From Chaenocephalus aceratus (lineage: Eukaryota > Chordata > Actinopteri > Perciformes > Channichthyidae), in the NCBI GenBank assembly GCA_023974075.1, contig CM043789.1, positions 33,004,040-33,068,039 of the forward strand: a DNA stretch of 64,000 nt, in the 5' to 3' direction. Every line of letters begins with the position of its first letter. Position 1 is the first letter of the stretch. The notes under the pieces were generated by a model. That model saw nothing but the letters and a program-made list of their open reading frames with translations, was not told where the DNA came from and did no database searches. The position numbers were made by a program, and so were the translations under genes. Shown here one piece after another: positions 24,303-64,000 of this stretch.

Positions 24303-24507
24303 TTCTCCGGTTGTTTGGAGAGAGTGTCAGCTGACCTCACTGAAAAAAAATTGTTAACGAAACTATCCAGTACAGCCATGTCCCGTATCGGTGATCAATT
24401 TATGGATCGATTGCAGTGCGTATGACAGCTTGTAAGGCATACGCTGAAGTCATATTTTGAAAACATTTTACACCAGTTGTTCTCCTGACGACGAGTCTAC
24501 TGAATCG
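24303..24507 (+). other. tpra1: Probable non-coding first exon of tpra1
   Basis: The region after the TCTCGCGAGA motif ends at GAATCG followed by GTGAGA (donor 24508). The coding part begins on the next exon after acceptor CCCCCTCAG ending at 25699. The exact start and donor are not proven by the sequence alone. Confidence 0.4.
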
Positions 24508-25224
24508 GTGAGATGTTGTGTTTTTCTTACCAGTTAAAGCCTTCGTTACATTGGAGCGGCGTCAGTGCACTTGCACTAGTATTACGTTTGTTGTGATGCT
24601 AACGTGAGGTTTAAAGCATTGGTACCTGATGTTAAATTGCAATAGACATTCACTTTTAGCATTGTTATATTTACTGCATTTGTCTCTTACGTAAGGTCAA
24701 ACAATCATTTTAATTCACTAACAAAACATCCTCTTCCGAGCGCTGTTGGTATGTAGCACCGTTAGCTAACATGAACATCTTATAAAACATACATACTTAC
24801 AGTACACGTACTGTAAGGGTTTCTACGTTATGCTTAACGGTCGGTTACTAACCACTTTACGTTTCAATTACAAGAAAGAGCGCGGTAGAGTTGAAGCCTT
24901 CTCATGCTATGTTGTTTACCCTAGTAAGCTAATGTTGCTGTATCAATTCCAATTATACAACTATTGCGTATGCTAACTTAATGCTAACATGTTCACACTC
25001 GTATTATTAACTATTTCACACTTTGAATTTAAAACACATATGCCTGACATATAGCAGCAACTCCTGTTACATAAGGTGTATCGCAAAGTGGACAAAGCTT
25101 TTCCTGCTGCTTCAACAAACAAACAGTTGTACACTTCCTACTAAACCTATGTAACACCAGCTGAAACCGCAGAAATGTTGAATTTCTCAAGTATATTTTG
25201 CTATGCTCATAGTACAAATAAGCA

Positions 25225-25516
25225 TATGTTACTTAAGTATAAATACTATGGTCTTAACATACTCCATTACAAGTAAAACATATTGTATGCAAAATGTTAC
25301 TTAAGCAGAAGTACAGATATATTATTATTTTTGTACATTGGTGGTGCAGTACTGCATCTTATCATAGAAGGAAATCACATGCTGTTTTTAATAAATGTAG
25401 TGGAGTAAAAAGTACAATATTTGCATCCAAAATGTAGTGAAATACTCAAGTAAAGTACAATTATGCCAAACTTATACTTAAGTATGGTACTTGAATAAAT
25501 GTACTTTCCACCTCTG
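25225..25516. repeat. Partial hAT-type repeat with GTACTTTCCACCTCTG end
   Basis: Repeated AAGTACA and AGTAAAGTACA motifs end in TACTTTCCACCTCTG, the terminus of a widespread fish hAT-like repeat. Only this end is clear. Related sequence occurs at about 36446-36580 beside the Tc1 element. Confidence 0.5.
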
Positions 25517-25710
25517 TTAACAAGTTAAGTTTAACACACATTTACTGATCATTTGCCTTAAAAGGATTCAGCAACCTGGATGAAATACCCCTTAACAAAT
25601 CCCACTGTCCTGAACATGTCTTTTCTTAGAATAAGATATTTAAAAGGTCTGCTATCAGTCTCAGTACATGTTTAAATTAACCATCTTTTTCCCCCTCAGG
25701 GTAAGCCACC

Positions 25711-32212
<6,502 letters not shown>

Positions 32213-33870
32213 ATGAACGAAGAGGAGTGTTGCGGTTTAAACAGCTGGACCTTAATATTGTGTATGTAGTGTGTAATGCAACATGGCCAAAAAAAAAGCT
32301 GAACAAAGAAGTTGGATCACAAGAACAAGTTATCTTGGTCTTGCTTTGACGCCAGCTAAGTTAACAAGTGGACACTTAAGGAGAAACCTTTGCTAGCCAA
32401 TTATCTGGAAGACTGTGAATTAAGCAACTGCTTTTGTAACACTGTTGCCAGAGTGCACTGCTGCTGTAGCTCCACACTAGGAGCACTTTCCCTGATTGTT
32501 CCCTGGACAGACTCTGTTTTGATTCTGCTTGATGTGCTTTTAAATGTGGGAGCTTATTGACTCGAATCAGCGCAATTACTGTCATTCCTGCATCCTGCAA
32601 CAACAGCTAAAGGCTTAATGATTAACTCATTGTAAATTCCTACTTAAAATCTAAGAGTATCTCTTCGTTATTGGCTGCCATGTATTAGATTTGTGACCCG
32701 ATTTGGATAATGATGTTTTTACTGAATCACTCTGCCTCTCCACACAGGAAAAGGACTTGTGGTACTTCATTTAGTTAGGTGTACTTTGTCTTCTGAGATA
32801 GGCGCTGTCCCTTCTGTGAACAAGTGAAATGTGTTAATGGATGTGTGTCACTGCAATATGATAAGAAAACCAGTCGCTCCTAAATACAGCATATTCATTC
32901 ACACTTAAGACCACAGATCACCTGTAACTCTGCCAGGATTGGCTCTGACACAAGAGCAAATTGTCTTAGATATAAACTCTCTAGCTGTCATTTCATTCCA
33001 CTTTTATTTATGTTGGTTTTAATTTCTTACAACACATTTTTCATTCCTGCTACTGGTACATGTTTGAGCATCATAGTCGTTAAGAGTGTGTTATTAGGTG
33101 TGTGATTCATACAACAAATGTGCAGAAATCTTCTTTGAGTATTCCTAATTAGACATGCCCTCATTCCATATCAGCATGTCTATTTCCACTCTGCTTGTTG
33201 CAAAGGGTCACTGTGTATTATTGTTTATTTTTCTGCCAATATCGTTACCGGAATTCTCACAAATGTTATAACAAATGTTCAAATTAGACCAAAAAAATGA
33301 TACGTGGTTGTCTATGCAGTGTATTTTAAAAATATATATTAACCCTTATGTCCCCCTGAACAAGAGAGACTCAGGCGATGGGTAAAATCACATTTCCTTA
33401 TTCCTATCAAGGAAATATGATGTATGTGAGTTTCCCTCTGAAAATGCTATTTGTTTGGTATACATTGATTACTGTATTTAAGCTAGCAGTATTCATATAG
33501 TGGTTAAGTGTATGCAGAAAATATACATTTATTTTTTCAGCATTTAAAAGCAACAACACCGTAAATAAGTTGTTTATTTCAACAAATTAAAGTATATGCC
33601 TGACTCTGGAAATAGTATATATTCAAATTTAGGGGCCGGTGAAACATTCTGTATAGCTTGGAGTTAGGAAATGGGAAATTAGATGTATTATTCATGACAT
33701 GAATAGGAGAAGTCCTCTCTCCTGATAGAAAATGTTTTGGAATTTGAAATAATTTTGCAAATGATCTGTAAATTGCCTTTTTATTTAAGGGCATTGTTGT
33801 ATGATATTTAGCCCATATTATTGCAATGTATTGAGCATTCCGTGACCAACAAAATAAACCATGGACTCTT
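32213..33870 (+). other. tpra1: tpra1 3' UTR, AATAAA at 33853-33858
   Basis: No exon follows the tpra1 stop. AATAAA at 33853-33858, followed by a T-rich stretch, is the best poly(A) signal and gives a 3' UTR of about 1.65 kb. The segment at 33445-33590 is repeated at 36725-36875. Confidence 0.55.
33445..33590 (+). repeat. Diverged direct repeat, copy 1 (partner 36725-36875)
   Basis: AGCAGTATTCATAT, a GTGGTTAA-type block, TGTATGCAGAA and AACAACAC...GTAAATAA occur in the same order at 36769-36860. The two copies lie about 3.3 kb apart in the same orientation, one in the tpra1 3' UTR and one in chchd6 intron 1. Confidence 0.7.
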
Positions 33871-34322
33871 TCATTTCTTTGTTTTTGGGGATGGGCAATA
33901 CACCACTGGCTGCTTGAGGTAATTCAGTCTCCACTCTGTGGTTTCTTGTGGTAACTACACTGGAACATATGTTTATCCTTTTTCTTCATATTACTTCCTG
34001 TGATGATTTCCCCACATGATTGCATTATTCGGTGTTTCTATTATCTTGTGTTTGTCTATAAATCGTCACATTATTCCGACTACAATTAAACTACATTTCC
34101 CATCTATCCTTTACTCCAGATACGCAACCACAAGGAGTCTGAATTATTTTATCCAACCAATGAGCTGAGAGGATACTGTCGTGCCAGATTGACCTTTATT
34201 GGAGTTTTTAAACCATTGCTCGCTGTGGTGGCGATTCCTCTCCTTTATGTCTATCTGTCCTAACTACAGTTAAGGTTTTTATTTATTTTGTATATTCAAG
34301 TGGGAACAGACAGCTGGTGGAA

Positions 34323-61079
<26,757 letters not shown>

Positions 61080-62156
61080 GTAAAGACGGTGTCATCTTAT
61101 AAACATGTCATTAAAAAGAAATAATCAGAAACGCTCTTTCTATGAACATGCTTCAGTTAAGAGAGCAGTAGAACGTTTAGCACTCCTTGTGACATGTATA
61201 ACAGGAGACCTTAGAAACCAGATTCAAACGTCCTCTAGGCCAGTGGTTCTCAACTGGTGGGTCGCGGACCCGTTTCGAGTGGGTCGCGGATGTGTGAGTG
61301 AAGAAAAAAAAATTGGGGAAAAAAAAATTGGAATTTTTTTTTTTTTGGGGGGGAAAAGTCAAACTTTTATTTTGAAGACCCGATTTTCTAACGCTGTGCA
61401 TGCAGTCGGCGTTGGACTGGAAGTACCGGAAACCATAAACGGTTTTGAAAACGTCTGTCACGTAGTGATCATCTTCTCAATAAAATATCTTCGCTGATGT
61501 TTTTCCGAGTCTTCTGGCCAATCAGAATCAAGATTGTTGCCGGAAGTCCCCACGGAGAATAACTTTGCGGTAGAACTCTTCTTTATACATCCATGGTTAC
61601 AACTTCAGATAGAAATGAACACATAATGAAATATGACCCCCGGTGTGATGACTGACAGGTCACAGAACAATGGGAGCTATCTACCCTTACCCACAATTTA
61701 AAGTAAGTCACACAGACTATCTCCTCTTTACTCTTCTCGCAGCAAGATGTCAGAACGAAGTGAGAAACAAACAATGGCATAAAATATTATTAATATGTCG
61801 GGTAGTAATAGATTTATTTATTTTCTTCTCAGTGTACCAGAATGCATAGTTTATGTTAGTATTTCTAAAAATCTCCTGGGGAGAATCCCCCTAGACCCCC
61901 CTGCTGGGGTTGGGTTTTCAGCATGCGTGCCTTTTTATATAGTTCAGCTTTGATTCCATCATCTCATTAAACCTTTTTTAAAAGCATACTTTAGTTCTGT
62001 GAAGGGATATAAGGGATATATGCACTGTACTTCACTTTTATTAATATTGTATGCTGAAAAGCGTATATATTACAGCACGATTTTTTGTTGAATAGATTTC
62101 AGTGCTTCAAAATGTTGGGTCGCGATGTATTGACCAAGTAAAAAGTGGGTCCCGAG

Positions 62157-63332
62157 CAGTGGCGGATTTAGGATTGTAGGAGATCCGGGGCTTAGCCCAG
62201 GAGTTGTTGGGTTGGGGGGGGGGTGCAGGGGTACAGTGCTATTTTTTATAAGTGGGGAGTGTACCGAACATCCTTTAGGGGGGTCGTCGCCTCCTCTCGG
62301 GGGGTCCGGGGGCATGTTCCCCCGGGAAGATTTTTTTTTAATTTTGAAATTGAAAGCATCAATCTGGTGCAATTTGAGAGCAACATTAACCCTACCTTAA
62401 TAACACCTTAAAGCGGACAAAAGGCACTGGAGAACACTTATTCATTAACACCCTTTAATGAAGCAAGCTAATGCCTTAACTCACTCAAATAGTCGTTTAC
62501 TTATTAAGGTGAAACGAATGTGCGTATAGTTTTAAAGGATGCGGATAGTCTCACCTTGATTCTGGCGCATTGCTTATCGTTTTATAGATCTATTCTCATC
62601 CACCATCTTTGTTTGTGACGTAAAGAGTGTAAGAGTCACGTTTCTGAATCGGACACTGAATGCAGTCACAGCCAATCGGATCTGATTCAGAGGGTTGCCT
62701 GTCAGTTCTGTTGTTATGTGTACTGAAACGAGAATTCCACGCGCGAAAACAAAATACAAATTGGAATACGTTATTTTAGTGTCTTAAAAGTAGACTGAGG
62801 TATGAAGGGTTAACGTTACATCTTAGGATAATTTGTAGTCATGTTCTGTATACATACTAACATATAAGAGTATACTTAGTGTGGTTACTCCATGTTTACT
62901 AGCTATAACATTAACGTTACATCACTCTTTTTCACTTCTTACTCAGTCAGCCAGAGTGCAGATATCACCATTAGATTCACAAACCTGAAACATCATCCAT
63001 TTCTTCACTGCTGGTGATGACATTGTTGTCAGCTGCTGATACTGCTGCTTCTGCAGCTTGTGGCGCCTGCTTCGATGAAAAGAACTTTCTAATATCCATA
63101 ACTTTATAGGCTATTAGCTTAAAACTCGTCAGGCACTAGGAAGGATCACTTCTTCTTCAGGGCAGGCTACGCAGTACGCAGGCTAATGTCCCACAGTGGC
63201 TGCCTCTCTGGTGAACTCCGGTACTGCACATTACTCCCGAGACGTTTTTTTTTTTTTAAGTGAAACATCCGGGGCCTTTCAGAAAACATCCAGGGCTTGA
63301 GCCCAAGTAGCCACCCCCTAGCGCCGCCACTG
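62157..63332 (-). mobile_element. Nested hAT transposon I, deletion derivative of the J family
   Basis: CAGTGGCGG and CCGCCACTG are the ends, with perfect 8-bp flanking duplications GTCCCGAG (62149-62156 and 63333-63340) that derive from hAT H sequence. Reverse-complemented, its 3' portion (about 62250-62375) matches 49300-49440 of element J, and its N-terminal coding exon matches the J transposase start. Confidence 0.95.
62990..63099 (-). pseudogene. N-terminal exon of a hAT transposase
   Basis: On the minus strand from the ATG at 63099-63097 the frame reads MDIRKFFSSKQAPQAAEA and continues about 20 residues to a donor-like GTTTGT. The same MDIRK start is used in element J (48763). No zinc finger or catalytic domain follows before the element's remaining non-coding part. 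Confidence 0.7.
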
Positions 63333-63363
63333 GTCCCGAGGCCTGACCAGTTGAGAACCACTG

Positions 63364-64000
63364 CTCTAGGCTTTTACTGAAAAAAGTCCTCACACTTCAG
63401 GAATAGAAAAACAAGTCCTAACATGACATATTACTCACTCTCCTTGGGTAGTCAAATCTCTTTGCCGATACAAGACACTCTTCCTTATCTTGGAAATGTC
63501 AAGCCCACATACCAATGTCAGGAGGCAGATGTAAATGAATTGAAAGTCTCAGCAGGCGGATGAGAGTCACGGCTCTCCAGCACTCAGCAGCGGTCTCCCA
63601 GCGCGCTGAGAGCTGCAGTCGTCTAATCAAAAGTAGTGTGTCCTTTAGCCGGCAACCCAGTGGTCTTTTTTTTAAATAAATAAAAGCAGTTTGTCGGGTG
63701 CTTTTAAGAAATTATGGCCTGTGTTCCCTCCATCTCAACACTAATGTGTTGTTGATATTTCGCATCCTTTCGCAAAAGCCAAATGCACAGGGCTCTGATA
63801 ATGTTGCTTGCTTACAGAGTAAACTTGAGCGGATTTGTTAAAGTACTCTGAGAGAAGCAAGGTCAGTGATGGTGCATGATTTCAGGGCAGGAAAAAAGTG
63901 CTTTATGCTTTTAGGGAATGGAAAGTGGCTTAGAGGAAGCATACCAGGCAGGAGAGTAACACTACACCGTGCAAGTAAAGACAGGAAGGACATTTCAGAA
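63364..64000. other. Right end of window, chchd6 intron 5, no exon seen
   Basis: No acceptor-flanked frame matching the expected next chchd6 exon (coiled-coil end or CHCH domain) is visible before the edge. Confidence 0.45.

Larger units (their letters stand above)
61241..63363. mobile_element. hAT transposon H with perfect 8-bp target-site duplication
   Basis: CAGTGGTTCTCAACTGG and CCAGTTGAGAACCACTG are perfect 17-bp inverted repeats. The flanks CTCTAGGC (61233-61240) and CTCTAGGC (63364-63371) are identical. GGGTCGCG motifs occur just inside the left end. Excluding the nested hAT, the element is about 940 bp and lacks a transposase. It lies in chchd6 intron 5. Confidence 0.95.

Overview
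The window looks like a ray-finned (teleost) fish chromosome, probably percomorph. The genes are vertebrate and split by GT-AG introns, long (CA)n, (GT)n and (CT)n tracts are common, and much of the non-coding DNA is fish-type transposon sequence (hAT, Tc1, TTAA-flanked elements, an L2-type LINE). I saw nothing bacterial, no CRISPR array and no tRNA or rRNA gene.

Layout. Positions 1-6040 are repeat-rich: a PHD-finger C-terminal exon (329-445), two copies of a dispersed repeat, a 163-bp-offset duplication, a hAT element (2735-3808) and a 5'-truncated LINE (about 4165-5378). Four genes follow, all on the plus strand. (1) A lipin gene, best matched to lpin3, has a TCTCGCGAGA promoter motif at 6046, a likely non-coding first exon ending at 6132, and 19 coding exons from 9918 to 20006 whose splice phases close exactly to 1015 residues. 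(2) A RING / coiled-coil / PRY-SPRY gene without a B-box (RNF135-like, 22310-23798) is interrupted by one frameshift near 23085. (3) tpra1, a seven-transmembrane orphan receptor-like gene, has 10 coding exons (25711-32212) totalling 389 residues and a second TCTCGCGAGA promoter motif at 24293. (4) The 5' part of chchd6 (MICOS subunit Mic25), five exons from 34323 to 61079, runs off the right edge before its CHCH domain; its fourth intron is about 22.5 kb and holds most of the mobile DNA.

The gene functions are only loosely related: lipin-family phosphatidate phosphatase at the ER and nucleus, a putative ubiquitin ligase, a membrane receptor-like protein and a mitochondrial inner-membrane organiser. 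I see no operon-like logic; they are neighbours in tandem. The most distinctive content is the transposon record. Several hAT elements keep perfect 8-bp target-site duplications, nested insertions can be ordered in time (for example 62157-63332 inside 61241-63363), and two hAT families with different ends share about 300 bp of interior. A Tc1 copy has lost two of its three catalytic acidic residues by deletion. I found no convincing new biological system. The best candidates for follow-up are the frameshifted RING-SPRY gene, the shared hAT interior and the orphan PHD exon.
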